A stretch of DNA of 64,000 nt from Viridibacillus soli (GTDB lineage Bacteria > Bacillota > Bacilli > Bacillales_A > Planococcaceae): positions 19,430 to 83,429 of the forward strand of contig NZ_JAEOAH010000012.1 in NCBI RefSeq assembly GCF_016612995.1. The letters run 5' to 3'. Position numbers and translations under genes: made by a program. Of this stretch, positions 22,876 through 31,670 are shown one piece after another. Below the pieces are notes generated by a model. It ran no database searches. It was not told where the DNA came from and worked only from the letters and a program-made list of their open reading frames with translations. The first letter of the stretch is position 1. Every line of letters begins with the position of its first letter.

Positions 22876-23301
22876 ATGTTTGTTAGTAACAAAGAGGTAG
22901 AAATCCGCTATGCTGAAACTGATCAAATGGGGGTTGTCTATCATTCAAATTATATTATTTGGCTTGAATTAGGACGCACACAGTTAATCCGTGATTTAGG
23001 ATTTTCAGTTACCCAGCTAGAGGAAAATGGTTATGTATCGCCAGTTATGGATATATCGATTCAATATAAAGCTGCGATGCGTTACGGTCAAGTAGCAACA
23101 GTACGAACTTGGATTGAATCCCACAGTAAGTTACGCTCAGTATATGGCTATGAAGTTCTTCATGAAGATGGCACTGTTGCGATAACGGCAAAATCCGAAC
23201 ATATTTTAGTGAAAAAAGAAAACTTCCGTCCTGTTTCTTTATCAAAAGTAGACCCTTTATGGGATGAAAAATACAAAGAAGTCGTTAGAAAAGAAGATTA
23301 A
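22876..23301 (+). CDS. yneP: Acyl-CoA thioesterase, 4HBT hot-dog family
   Basis: A 141-aa YbgC/YneP-type thioesterase. RYAETDQMGVVYHSNYIIWLELGRT contains the catalytic aspartate motif (D-Q-M-G-V-V-Y-H). GAGGTGA at 22864-22870 is spaced for the ATG at 22876 rather than the GTG inside the RBS. Its physiological acyl-CoA substrate is not known. The stop and the next start overlap by one base. Confidence 0.87.
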   Translation: MFVSNKEVEIRYAETDQMGVVYHSNYIIWLELGRTQLIRDLGFSVTQLEENGYVSPVMDISIQYKAAMRYGQVATVRTWIESHSKLRSVYGYEVLHEDGTVAITAKSEHILVKKENFRPVSLSKVDPLWDEKYKEVVRKED

Positions 23302-23597
23302 TGGCACTAGGTGTGACAAGAGATGAACTGAAATTATGGAAAGAGCGTGTGGAGGCTTGCGAAATTGCTTTTCTGACGCATTATTGGAAGGACGAGCGTT
23401 TTCCAGGTTGTAAAACGGTGACAAAAGCTGGTTGTGCGGATGTCGAAAAACTCATCAAATGGGGAGCAAACTACAGTTTAAAGCCAGAGTGGATTGATTA
23501 TAAGCATTATCCACATTTCGACCTTTTTGGCGACTATGAGCGTCAAATTTTGATTAATGAAGGGCAAATGCAGCAGTATAAACGCTTTTATGCATAA
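23301..23597 (+). CDS. yneQ: YneQ-family conserved protein
   Basis: A 98-aa protein without a signal peptide or membrane segment. It is recognised mainly by gene order (yneP-yneQ-yneR-plsY-parE-parC as in B. subtilis) and a conserved-looking sequence: RFPGCKTVTKAGC, with paired cysteines, and YKHYPHFDLFGDYERQILIN. The function is unknown. The start codon shares a base with the yneP stop, so expression is coupled. Confidence 0.75.
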   Translation: MALGVTRDELKLWKERVEACEIAFLTHYWKDERFPGCKTVTKAGCADVEKLIKWGANYSLKPEWIDYKHYPHFDLFGDYERQILINEGQMQQYKRFYA

Positions 23598-23598
23598 C

Positions 23599-23632
23599 AA
23601 AAGCATGGTGCAAAAGGCGCCATGCTCTTTGT
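23599..23632. terminator. Bidirectional terminator between yneQ and yneR
   Basis: AGCATGGTGC / GCGCCATGCT hairpin flanked by A-rich and T-rich tracts, between converging genes. Confidence 0.8.
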
Positions 23633-23640
23633 TTGTCTTA

Positions 23641-23937
23641 TTAAGCTTCTTTTTTATACTCATACTTGATCTCATCAAGTGTTTCGTTTACTAAGACGTG
23701 CAAATCATGATTGTCGAAAAACCACATATCATCCTCTTCGATGTAGAAAAGGCTATTGTTTTTTTCTAACGTGACTGCAGGATTCATGGACTGTTCACGG
23801 TTCATGCCGAGTGAAAAGCCTTCATGTAAGGGGCTTGAGCCGCCATAGCGTGCATAAAAACGAATTTGATCCCCAGTATCTAGTTCCATTTCTTCTTCAA
23901 ACCATTTCAATGCTTCTTCTGATACGACAATTTTCAT
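23641..23937 (-). CDS. yneR: HesB-like YneR-family protein
   Basis: A 98-aa protein of the HesB/IscA-like fold group. It has the conserved KIVVSEEALKWFEEEM, IRFYARYGGSSPLHEGFSLG and IEEDDMWFFDNHDLHV, but not the cysteine triad of true IscA proteins, so an iron-sulfur carrier role is doubtful. The start at 23937 has a GGGAG RBS at suitable distance; the in-frame GTG at 23946 is too close to it. It is convergent with yneQ and lies downstream of plsY. Confidence 0.82.
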   Translation of the reverse strand: MKIVVSEEALKWFEEEMELDTGDQIRFYARYGGSSPLHEGFSLGMNREQSMNPAVTLEKNNSLFYIEEDDMWFFDNHDLHVLVNETLDEIKYEYKKEA

Positions 23938-23958
23938 GTGGTGCACACTCCCTGTATG

Positions 23959-24561
23959 TTATATCCACTTTACCTTAGGCTCAGTGCCGGCTTTAATCCG
24001 TGCAATATTCGCACGATGTCTGTAGAAAATAAAGGCTGCAAGGGTTGTAATAATTAATAATAAAAAATAGTCTTGCTCAAAGAACATATATATAATAGCA
24101 TATACAAAAGCTACTACAGACGCAAACATAGAAGCAAAGCTGACCATCTTGGATACTTTTAAGCAAAGTATGAATGCTACAACTAAGAGGATGAAGATCG
24201 GCCAATGGTAGCCTAGTACTACACCTGCAGATGTTGCTACCGCTTTACCACCACGGAATTTTGCGAATACAGGGAACATATGACCAATAACCGCAATAGA
24301 TCCTGCAATGAGTGGATGGATTCCGCTATCAGCAAAGAACACAAGTGACGCTAAAATAGTCGCTGCAGTTCCTTTGAGGATGTCCATAAGTGTCACAACA
24401 ATACCTGCTTTTTTTCCAAGTATACGGAAAGTATTGGTGGCACCTAAGTTTCCGCTACCTTGCTCGCGGATATCCGTTTTGTAAAAAAGTTGGCCAATCC
24501 ATAAACCTGAAGGAATAGAACCTATCAAGTAAGTCAAAATGATTAATAGAATCGTATTCAT
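23959..24561 (-). CDS. plsY: Acyl-phosphate glycerol-3-phosphate acyltransferase
   Basis: Membrane enzyme that starts phospholipid synthesis by moving acyl groups from acyl-phosphate to glycerol-3-phosphate. The three conserved cytoplasmic motifs are visible: GSIPSGLWIG with GSGNLGATNTFR, KFRGGKAVATSAGV, and FIFYRHRANIARIKAGTEP. At 200 aa with about five membrane helices it is full length. AAGGAG precedes the ATG. It is divergent from parE and has a FapR-type operator directly upstream. Confidence 0.95.
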   Translation of the reverse strand: MNTILLIILTYLIGSIPSGLWIGQLFYKTDIREQGSGNLGATNTFRILGKKAGIVVTLMDILKGTAATILASLVFFADSGIHPLIAGSIAVIGHMFPVFAKFRGGKAVATSAGVVLGYHWPIFILLVVAFILCLKVSKMVSFASMFASVVAFVYAIIYMFFEQDYFLLLIITTLAAFIFYRHRANIARIKAGTEPKVKWI

Positions 24562-24579
24562 AAAAAACTCCTTGTAATT

Positions 24580-24596
24580 TTAGTAGTTGGTACTAA
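24580..24596 (-). promoter_or_regulatory. FapR-type operator upstream of plsY
   Basis: TTAGTAGTTGGTACTAA consists of perfect 6-bp inverted arms TTAGTA/TACTAA with a 5-nt spacer, 17 bp in all. That is the layout and arm sequence of the FapR box that controls lipid synthesis genes in B. subtilis and relatives. It lies 19-35 nt before the plsY start, in the transcribed leader or core promoter. Confidence 0.75.
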
Positions 24597-24722
24597 TAGT
24601 TTATCATAATACTATATTAGTACACAATGTACACATCTTCTTAGAGTATTATCTTATTCTTATTTTGCTTTAGATTCAACGTTTGGTACAATAAACTCTG
24701 TATGAAATTAAATTACGACTTG

Positions 24723-24751
24723 TTGACAGGCAACGAGAAAGTGCGTAATAT
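24723..24751 (+). promoter_or_regulatory. parE promoter
   Basis: TTGACA (24723-24728), 17-nt spacer, TAATAT (24746-24751): a near-consensus sigma-A promoter 43 nt before the parE start. Confidence 0.8.
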
Positions 24752-24793
24752 GATTTTGAGTAGAACGGGTGTTTGTATTTAGGGGGAATTTTT

Positions 24794-26767
24794 TTGACAG
24801 ATAAACAAACAGTCATGTCTTACAATGATGATGCGATACAAGTACTAGAAGGACTAGAAGCTGTTCGTAAACGTCCGGGTATGTATATCGGTTCAACTGA
24901 TAGCCGAGGATTACACCATCTTGTTTATGAAATTGTCGACAACGCAGTCGATGAAGCGTTAGCTGGCTTTGGTTCACATATCATTGTGAAAATTCACGAA
25001 GATCAAAGTATAAGTGTACGTGACTTCGGTCGAGGAATGCCTACAGGTACACATAAAACAGGCAAACCAACACCGGAAGTTATTTTTACCATTCTGCACG
25101 CAGGTGGTAAATTTGGACAAGGTGGCTACAAAACAAGTGGTGGATTGCATGGTGTTGGTGCTTCCGTAGTGAATGCTCTTTCATCATGGCTTGAAGTGAC
25201 AATTCACCGTGCCGGTACAAAATATAAAATGCGCTTTGAAAATGGTGGTAAACCCGCTACAACATTAGAGAAATTAGGGGCAACAAAGGAAACGGGAACA
25301 GCTATTCATTTCCATCCTGATGACACAATTTTCTCAGCGACAAAATATAATTTTGACACCCTTGCTGAACGTTTGAGAGAATCCGCCTTTTTATTAAAAG
25401 GCTTGAAAATTGAATTAATCGAAGAACAAACAGGCAATCATGAAACGTATCATTATGAAAACGGTATCGAGGCTTTCGTTACTTACTTGAACGAAGAAAA
25501 AGACGTATTACACCCAGTTAAATACGTTGAGGGAGCGCAAGACGAAATTGAAGTCGAATTCGCGTTCCAATTCAACGATGGCTACTCAGAAACGATTTTA
25601 TCTTTCGTTAACAACGTTCGTACTCGTGACGGCGGCACACATGAGACCGGTGCAAGAGCGGCCATGACACGTGTCTTCAATGAATATGCGCGTAAAATTG
25701 GTCTAATCAAAGAAAAAGACAAAAACTTAGACGGCTCTGATATTCGCGAAGGCTTAGCAGCAATTATTTCCGTTCGTATCCCTGAAAATTTACTACAGTT
25801 TGAAGGACAAACGAAAGGCAAGCTAGGTACAAGTGAAGCGAGAAGTGTTGTCGATTCTGTCGTATCTGAGAAATTACTTTATGTGCTAGAGGAAAATGCA
25901 GAACTAAGTGCCTCCCTTGTACGTAAAGCGATTCGTGCGCAACAAGTTCGAGAAGCAGCTCGAAAAGCTCGTGAGGACGCACGAAATGGTAAAAAGAATA
26001 AGAAATCTAGTGCATTATTATCTGGTAAGTTAACACCAGCGCAATCTCGAAACGCTGCAAAAAATGAATTATATCTTGTCGAAGGTGACTCTGCGGGCGG
26101 TTCAGCAAAACAAGGCCGTGACCGTACATTCCAAGCGATTTTGCCGCTCCGTGGTAAAGTAATCAATACGGAAAAAGCAAAATTACAAGATATTTTGAAA
26201 AATGAAGAAATCGCAACGATTATTCATGCTGTTGGAGCTGGTGTAGGGGCAGACTTCACAATTGATGATGCAGCTTACGATAAAGTCATCATCATGACCG
26301 ATGCCGATACAGATGGTGCCCATATCCAAGTACTACTATTGACTTTCTTCTACCGCTATATGAAACCACTCATTGAAGCTGGTAAAGTATATATCGCACT
26401 ACCACCACTTTATAAAGTGTCTAAAGGTGCAGGTAAAAAAGAAGTAATGGAATATGCTTGGACTGAAAAAGATTTAAAACAAGCGATCAATAAAATTGGT
26501 AAAGGCTATATTCTACAACGATATAAAGGTCTCGGTGAGATGAATGCCGACCAATTATGGGATACAACGATGAATCCAGAAACAAGAACATTAATCCGCG
26601 TTAAAATCGACGATGGTGCGCGTGCTGAACGCCGTGTTACAACATTAATGGGTGATAAAGTAGAGCCACGTCGTAAATGGATTGAATCAAACGTCGATTT
26701 CGGTCTAGAAGAAGACTCCAATATTCTTGACAATGAATTCATTCAAAATGAGGAGGACTTAGTATGA
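24794..26767 (+). CDS. parE: DNA topoisomerase IV subunit B
   Basis: ATPase subunit of topoisomerase IV, which unlinks daughter chromosomes. It has the GHKL motifs (YEIVDNAVDEALAG, DFGRGMP, GGLHGVGASVVNALS), the transducer lysine region QTKGKLGTSEAR, and the Toprim motif EGDSAGGSAKQGRDR with DADTDGAH. Its start region and pairing with parC identify it as ParE rather than GyrB. The frame opens at 24773, but AGGGGGAA points to the TTG at 24794, giving 657 aa. It overlaps parC by four nt. Confidence 0.95.
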   Translation: MTDKQTVMSYNDDAIQVLEGLEAVRKRPGMYIGSTDSRGLHHLVYEIVDNAVDEALAGFGSHIIVKIHEDQSISVRDFGRGMPTGTHKTGKPTPEVIFTILHAGGKFGQGGYKTSGGLHGVGASVVNALSSWLEVTIHRAGTKYKMRFENGGKPATTLEKLGATKETGTAIHFHPDDTIFSATKYNFDTLAERLRESAFLLKGLKIELIEEQTGNHETYHYENGIEAFVTYLNEEKDVLHPVKYVEGAQDEIEVEFAFQFNDGYSETILSFVNNVRTRDGGTHETGARAAMTRVFNEYARKIGLIKEKDKNLDGSDIREGLAAIISVRIPENLLQFEGQTKGKLGTSEARSVVDSVVSEKLLYVLEENAELSASLVRKAIRAQQVREAARKAREDARNGKKNKKSSALLSGKLTPAQSRNAAKNELYLVEGDSAGGSAKQGRDRTFQAILPLRGKVINTEKAKLQDILKNEEIATIIHAVGAGVGADFTIDDAAYDKVIIMTDADTDGAHIQVLLLTFFYRYMKPLIEAGKVYIALPPLYKVSKGAGKKEVMEYAWTEKDLKQAINKIGKGYILQRYKGLGEMNADQLWDTTMNPETRTLIRVKIDDGARAERRVTTLMGDKVEPRRKWIESNVDFGLEEDSNILDNEFIQNEEDLV

Positions 26768-29190
26768 CACAGACCGAGCGTTATCAAGATTTACCATTAG
26801 AAGAAGTCATCGGTGATCGGTTTGGTCGATACAGTAAGTACATCATTCAAGATCGTGCCTTACCAGATGCCCGTGACGGTTTAAAACCCGTACAACGTCG
26901 TATATTATATGCGATGTTCATGGGCGGCAATACACATGAAAAACCATTCCGTAAATCCGCAAAAACTGTCGGTAACGTAATCGGTAACTATCATCCACAT
27001 GGTGATAGCTCCGTTTATGAAGCAATGGTACGTATGAGTCAGGACTGGAAAGCGCGTCATATGCTTATTGAAATGCATGGAAATAACGGTTCTGTCGACG
27101 GTGACTCAGCGGCAGCGATGCGTTATACAGAAGCAAGATTATCTGCCATTTCTGCTGAAATGCTGCGTGATATTCAAAAAGATACAGTTGATCTAGTACC
27201 AAACTTTGATGATCAAGACATGGAGCCTACTGTTTTACCCGCTAGATTCCCAAATCTACTCGTTAACGGCTCGACAGGGATTTCCGCTGGTTATGCGACC
27301 GACATTCCGCCCCATGCTTTACACGAAGTATTAGATGCTGTTTTAATGCGTATGAATAACCAAAATGCAACAGTTGATGAGTTAATGACCGTCTTAAAAG
27401 GGCCAGATTTCCCAACTGGCGGTATTATTCAAGGTGTTGACGGGATTAAGAAAGCATATGAAACAGGTAGAGGAAAAATTATTGTCCGTGCCAAAGCCGA
27501 CATTGAAATATTAAAAGGTGGCAAAGAACAAATTGTTGTCACTGAAATTCCTTATGACGTCAATAAAGCAAATCTCGTGAAGAAAATTGACGAAATGCGA
27601 TTAGATAAACGTCTTGAAGGTATTGCAGAAGTACGTGACGAATCAGATCGTACGGGTTTACGAATCGTAGTAGAGCTGAAAAAAGAAGTTTCAGGAAGAC
27701 CAATTCTGCAATATTTATACAAAAATACTGACCTACAAATTACGTATAACTTTAATATGATTGCCATTTATAAACGTCGTCCAACGATGATGACATTACC
27801 ATTATTGTTAGATGCTTACATTGGCCATCAAAAAGAAGTTGTGACAAGACGTTCTAAATTTGACTTACAAAAAGCAAACGATCGTCTACATATCGTGGAA
27901 GGATTGATGAAGGCATTATCGATTTTAGATGAAGTCATACATACAATCCGTCAGTCAAAAGATAAAAAAGATGCAAAAAATAATTTACAATCTAAATTTA
28001 ACTTCACTGAAATTCAAGCAGAAGCAATCGTTTCCTTACAGTTATATCGTTTAACAAATACTGATATTACTGAATTACGTGAAGAAGAAGCAGAGCTAAT
28101 AGCGAGAATCACTGAATTACAAAATATTTTAGGCAGTGAAGCAAAATTAATAAGCGTCATTAAAAAAGAATTACAAGATGTTCGCAAGCGTTTCGCAGAA
28201 CCACGTCGTACAATTATAGAAAACGAAATTGAAGAGATTAAAGTAAATTTAGATGTCTTAATTCCGAGTGAAGAAGTAATCGTGACAGTAACACAAGACG
28301 GTTATGTTAAACGTACGAGCCAACGCTCATACAACGCTTCGAACGGTAAAGACTTTGCGATGAAGGATTCCGATCATCTATTATTAGAATCTCCGATTAA
28401 TACGCAACGACATCTATTGCTATTTACAAGCAAAGGTCACTATATTTATCAACCAGTGCATGAGTTACCGGACATTCGTTGGAAAGACTTAGGTCAGCAT
28501 ATTTCAAGTATTGTACCGATTGATTCCGATGAAATCATTATCAATGCACGTGGGGTAGAAACATTTGACCCGAATATATTTGTTATGACGATTACAAAAG
28601 GTGGACAAATTAAACGTTCTCCGCTCAATGAATACGTCGTACAACGTTACTCTAAACCAGTTAAAACAATGAATGTCAAAAATGAAGATGAAGTAATCTT
28701 CGCTGATTTTGTAACAGCAACTGATGAAGTGATTTTAACTACTCACTTTAGCTATTCAGTTCGTTTCCCTATGGAAGATGTGCCAGTAACCGGTGTTAAA
28801 ACTGCTGGTGTTAAAGCGATTAACTTAAAAGAAGAAGATTATGTTGTCGCAGCGAACATCATTCCAGAAAATGATAACGGTGATCTAATGCTTATTACAC
28901 ACCGTGGTGCCGTGAAGAAAATGGCTGTCTCTGAAATCGAAGTGAGCGGCCGCCCTAAACGTGGTGTTGTGACAGTTCGAGAGCTAAAAAAACAACCACA
29001 CCGAGTTTATACAGTCATTTATGTGCATAAAGGTGATTCATTACTGCTAGAAACCGAAAAAGGTGTTCAAGAAGAAGTACAAGAGGGTCAATATCGCGCA
29101 GCCGATCGTTATTCTAACGGTTCATTTGTAGTTGATATTGATACTGATGGTGAAATCACAAGAGTTGTGAAGAAGAAGCCTACACAATAG
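26764..29190 (+). CDS. parC: DNA topoisomerase IV subunit A
   Basis: DNA breakage-reunion subunit, 808 aa. The quinolone-determining region reads GNYHPHGDSSVYEAMVRMSQDW, with the catalytic tyrosine in AAMRYTEARLS. DGSSVY here is D-S-S-V-Y with serine at the usual resistance position, so it looks wild type. The C-terminal half holds beta-pinwheel repeats. It is coupled to parE (ATGA) and ends at a terminator. Confidence 0.95.
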   Translation: MTQTERYQDLPLEEVIGDRFGRYSKYIIQDRALPDARDGLKPVQRRILYAMFMGGNTHEKPFRKSAKTVGNVIGNYHPHGDSSVYEAMVRMSQDWKARHMLIEMHGNNGSVDGDSAAAMRYTEARLSAISAEMLRDIQKDTVDLVPNFDDQDMEPTVLPARFPNLLVNGSTGISAGYATDIPPHALHEVLDAVLMRMNNQNATVDELMTVLKGPDFPTGGIIQGVDGIKKAYETGRGKIIVRAKADIEILKGGKEQIVVTEIPYDVNKANLVKKIDEMRLDKRLEGIAEVRDESDRTGLRIVVELKKEVSGRPILQYLYKNTDLQITYNFNMIAIYKRRPTMMTLPLLLDAYIGHQKEVVTRRSKFDLQKANDRLHIVEGLMKALSILDEVIHTIRQSKDKKDAKNNLQSKFNFTEIQAEAIVSLQLYRLTNTDITELREEEAELIARITELQNILGSEAKLISVIKKELQDVRKRFAEPRRTIIENEIEEIKVNLDVLIPSEEVIVTVTQDGYVKRTSQRSYNASNGKDFAMKDSDHLLLESPINTQRHLLLFTSKGHYIYQPVHELPDIRWKDLGQHISSIVPIDSDEIIINARGVETFDPNIFVMTITKGGQIKRSPLNEYVVQRYSKPVKTMNVKNEDEVIFADFVTATDEVILTTHFSYSVRFPMEDVPVTGVKTAGVKAINLKEEDYVVAANIIPENDNGDLMLITHRGAVKKMAVSEIEVSGRPKRGVVTVRELKKQPHRVYTVIYVHKGDSLLLETEKGVQEEVQEGQYRAADRYSNGSFVVDIDTDGEITRVVKKKPTQ

Positions 29191-29209
29191 AATATGATGA
29201 TTTACATTT

Positions 29210-29241
29210 TGAAAGGAGCTCATAGTAGCTCCTTTCTTTTT
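29210..29241 (+). terminator. Terminator of parEC
   Basis: GAAAGGAGCT / AGCTCCTTTC hairpin with a 6-nt loop and a T run. Confidence 0.88.
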
Positions 29242-29253
29242 AAGGAGAAGAAT

Positions 29254-29786
29254 ATACAGAAAAATCAGAATGTTCGGATTGTTTTATTTGGTGAATTAAT
29301 CGAAGGATTGGGATTATGAGCAAGCATAATTGGCAATCTAGAATTTATGCAAGAAAAGGTGCCTTCTGACTTTGTAAAGTCACTTATTCTATCAAGTGGT
29401 TTACTAGCAGGGGTGTTGATGGGACCATTAGCTGGACGAATCATCGATCAGTCACGTAAAAAAATTTACTCAAGTGTAGGGCGCGTTGTGAGTGTTGTCT
29501 TTATGTTTATAGCATTAGCAACAGGTTCTATTTGGTGGATGGTTGTCTTCTTAGTTTTTTACAAATGTCAGCATCTTTTTATTTTCCGGCACTACAAGCG
29601 ACTTTGCCATTAATTGTAGCTGAAAAGGATTTATTGCAATTAAATGGTTGGGATATGAATGTTGCTACAGCTGCTCGTGTTACTGGGACAGCTTTAGCCG
29701 GTTTGATACTTGTTTATTCGGCTATAGATACACTTTACATGCTCTCACTCGCCGCTTATATTGCATTGCTCTTCTATCGAATATTA
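29254..29786 (+). pseudogene. MFS transporter, broken N-terminal half
   Basis: The reading KNQNVRIVLFGELIEGLGL-stop-ASIIGNLEFMQ..., then GPLAGRIIDQSRKKI, is the first half of an MFS efflux protein. Three lesions are visible. The codon at proper distance from the AAGGAG RBS is ATA (29254-29256), not ATG. A TGA stands at 29317-29319 where a tryptophan codon is expected. A one-base loss in the T run at 29555-29560 shifts the frame before FYFPALQATLPLIVAEK. Homology stops near 29786, where the sequence enters a phosphotransferase. A likely C-terminal piece of the same gene lies at about 31215-31402. Confidence 0.75.
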
Positions 29787-30614
29787 GTAGAAAGTGATAC
29801 ATTTTATCTTCGTATTTTGCCAGAACAAGATTATAGTTTTGCAACTGAAGTTAAAGTACATGACACTTTGATTAATAAAGGGGTAAAAGTTCCCAAGGTT
29901 ATTCATTTTGAACATAAAAATCATTTAACGGGACTTTCCTTGATGATCATGGACGAAATGGCTGGACAAGGCTTAAGTGATTGCTCGAATTATATGGATA
30001 TTAAAAATTTTGAAAATGTGATTTATGATGCTGGAACGCAACTTGCACTTATCAATCAAATACCAGTTGATGGATTTGGTTGGATAGACAAAAACAATCC
30101 GATTACGTTAGCTGGAGAACACGATTCATTTAAAGCTTACTATCATGAACATTATGAAAATGACTTAAGTTTGTTGTCAAATTATCCATTTAATATTGAT
30201 GAAATAAAAAATATTAGAGATATCTTAGAAACTGGTTTCAAATTATTTGATAGAAAAGAGTCGTATTTAGTACATGGAGACTTTGATCCGACGCATATCT
30301 TCCAAGAAAATGGCTACTTTACAGGAATAATTGATTTTGGAGAGATCATGGGTAGTAGTCCTTTATATGATTTAGGACATTTCAAACTCCATGATGGAGA
30401 GTCAGGCAACAAAAAGGGATTTGAAGCTTTGTTAAGAGGATATTCTGAAGTTAAACATTTAACTTTTCACGAGATATTAGAAATCGATATTTGGGCATTG
30501 TTTATTGGGTTGAGAAGATTAGGAATGATTTATGGAAGACGTTGGAACTTTTATCACGATCATTTAATTCAGACAGTAAAATCTCAATTAACAGTCTTAA
30601 ACAAGAATATATAA
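29532..30614 (+). CDS. Chimeric ORF: MFS fragment fused to an aminoglycoside-phosphotransferase-like protein
   Basis: Of 360 residues, the first ~84 are membrane-type MFS sequence (FYFPALQATLP, GTALAGLILVYS). From about residue 87 the sequence is an APH/choline-kinase-like phosphotransferase: TFYLRILPEQDYSFATEVKVHD, VPKVIHFEHK, the Brenner-type catalytic loop HGDFDPTHIF near residue 251, and IDFGEIMGSSPLYDLGHF. The usual asparagine of the loop is histidine, as in some subfamilies. The first strands of the N-lobe, with the nucleotide loop, are missing, so activity is doubtful. It may be expressed only from an internal start. I know of no substrate. It is probably the product of a recombination event. 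Confidence 0.65.
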   Translation: MVDGCLLSFLQMSASFYFPALQATLPLIVAEKDLLQLNGWDMNVATAARVTGTALAGLILVYSAIDTLYMLSLAAYIALLFYRILVESDTFYLRILPEQDYSFATEVKVHDTLINKGVKVPKVIHFEHKNHLTGLSLMIMDEMAGQGLSDCSNYMDIKNFENVIYDAGTQLALINQIPVDGFGWIDKNNPITLAGEHDSFKAYYHEHYENDLSLLSNYPFNIDEIKNIRDILETGFKLFDRKESYLVHGDFDPTHIFQENGYFTGIIDFGEIMGSSPLYDLGHFKLHDGESGNKKGFEALLRGYSEVKHLTFHEILEIDIWALFIGLRRLGMIYGRRWNFYHDHLIQTVKSQLTVLNKNI

Positions 30615-30650
30615 ATCACCTTATTCAACTAACGCATGCTTTACTTCACT

Positions 30651-30682
30651 TAAAAGGAGCTGAGATCAGCTTCTTTTTTTGT
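30651..30682 (+). terminator. Terminator after the phosphotransferase-like gene
   Basis: AGGAGCTGA / TCAGCTTCT hairpin followed by a T run. Confidence 0.75.
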
Positions 30683-30731
30683 TATGCAGCTAAAAGGGCA
30701 GATTTATTGAATAAAACAAGCTCTTTGGGAA

Positions 30732-31045
30732 TTGAAAAAAAAGTTTCCGTTAATTGTATTACTATTTTTATTTAGCAGTAATGAGGTATTATACGCAAAA
30801 ACCATAAATGAAGCTGATACGGAATTATACAAAACGGTTAAAATGCACCCGAAGATCTTACCTGGGCTTCTAGGGAAACTAATATCCTAAAGATAAAGCA
30901 GGTATATGGAATTGGTGGATTATATGAGATAACTTTGAAAGTGTACCCTTACTATGGCGCTCATAATGGATATGGAGAAGATGAAGTTGTGATAAATACA
31001 AAGGGTGAATTAATAAGGTTTAAACATTTGAAAACATATCCTTGA
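30732..31045 (+). pseudogene. DUF3888-type secreted protein, decayed
   Basis: One frame gives a signal peptide: LKKKFPLIVLLLFLFSSNEV then LYAKTINEADTELYKTVKM. It runs to a stop after LGKLIS. A second frame downstream gives YEITLKVYPYYGAHNGYGED and VVINTKGELIRFKHLKTYP, the conserved C-terminal part of DUF3888 proteins as I remember them. The middle portion is deleted or shifted. DUF3888 has no known function. Confidence 0.6.
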
Positions 31046-31123
31046 ATAAGAATAAGAATTAAACATCTTTATTATTGATTTTTGAATGCAAACACATTTA
31101 AATGGATAGAAATTAAACAACTT

Positions 31124-31166
31124 TAAAGAGCCTTACTACAATAAAATGTAGCAAGGCTCTTATATT
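31124..31166. terminator. Hairpin terminator
   Basis: AAGAGCCTTACTACA / TGTAGCAAGGCTCTT hairpin with a 6-nt loop and a short T-rich tail. Confidence 0.75.
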
Positions 31167-31214
31167 TTCATCTCAAAATTAAATAACTTTATTATCACTT
31201 TACATCATGGCCGA

Positions 31215-31402
31215 TTCTTTTCTTTCAAAAGCATGTTAGATCGTATTATGTTTCAATCGTTTTATTGTCCACAGGTGCTTTACTAGATTTTATTGGCCTA
31301 CAATTCATGGTGCTGGTCTTCGGAACTATCAGCGTACTCATAACAACCTATTATTTGCTAAGAGTGAGACGGGTTGGGGTTCAGATTGTAGCGGGGCAGT
31401 AA
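31215..31402 (+). pseudogene. MFS transporter, C-terminal remnant
   Basis: Frame-shifted sequence reading MLDRIMFQSF... then STGALLDFIGLQFMVLVFG and TISVLITTYYLLRVRR. It is hydrophobic, with the typical last helices and basic tail of an MFS protein. It is probably the end of the transporter whose first half is at 29254-29786, so about 1.4 kb of other sequence has replaced the middle. Its start is not defined; the limits are approximate. Confidence 0.5.
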
Positions 31403-31410
31403 TAGCAAAA

Positions 31411-31551
31411 GTGACATTTAGACAGTTAGTAGATAGCTATTTAGAAATTTGGAGAACGTGCTCATTTGAAGAGATGAAAGTACTCATTTCCATAGACTAT
31501 CAGGCAAGAGAGAATAAGAAAATTAATAAAATAAGTGAAATGACTAAATGA
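31411..31551 (+). CDS. Possible 46-aa fragment resembling an NTF2-like protein N-terminus
   Basis: A GTG-started frame reads TFRQLVDSYLEIWRTCSFEEMK then VLISIDYQARENKKINK. The pattern (DSYLEIW ... EEMKVLIS ... YQARE) looks like the first helices of an NTF2/SnoaL-like domain, which would normally be over 110 aa, so this is probably a truncated remnant. No clear RBS. Confidence 0.3.
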   Translation: MTFRQLVDSYLEIWRTCSFEEMKVLISIDYQARENKKINKISEMTK

Positions 31552-31607
31552 TCTTCTATTTTCGTTTAGTTAAGATGAAAAAGAGATGGAACTTGGTATT
31601 TAAATAA

Positions 31608-31656
31608 CCAAAAAGCATTTCCTAAGAGCTTTTGATCTCCTTGGAAATGCTATTTA
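31608..31656. terminator. Terminator of the small membrane protein gene
   Basis: AAAGCATTTCC / GGAAATGCTATTT inverted repeat around a 22-nt loop. It is related in sequence to the hairpin at 33686-33737. Confidence 0.6.
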
Positions 31657-31670
31657 AATTGAAAACAGCG

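Noticed and set aside
24773..26767. gyrB instead of parE
   Set aside because: The N-terminal sequence, the four-base overlap with parC, and the plsY neighbour all fit parE.
29254..31402. Insertion sequence or transposon carrying the phosphotransferase
   Set aside because: No transposase frame, terminal inverted repeats or target duplication could be seen at the junctions.
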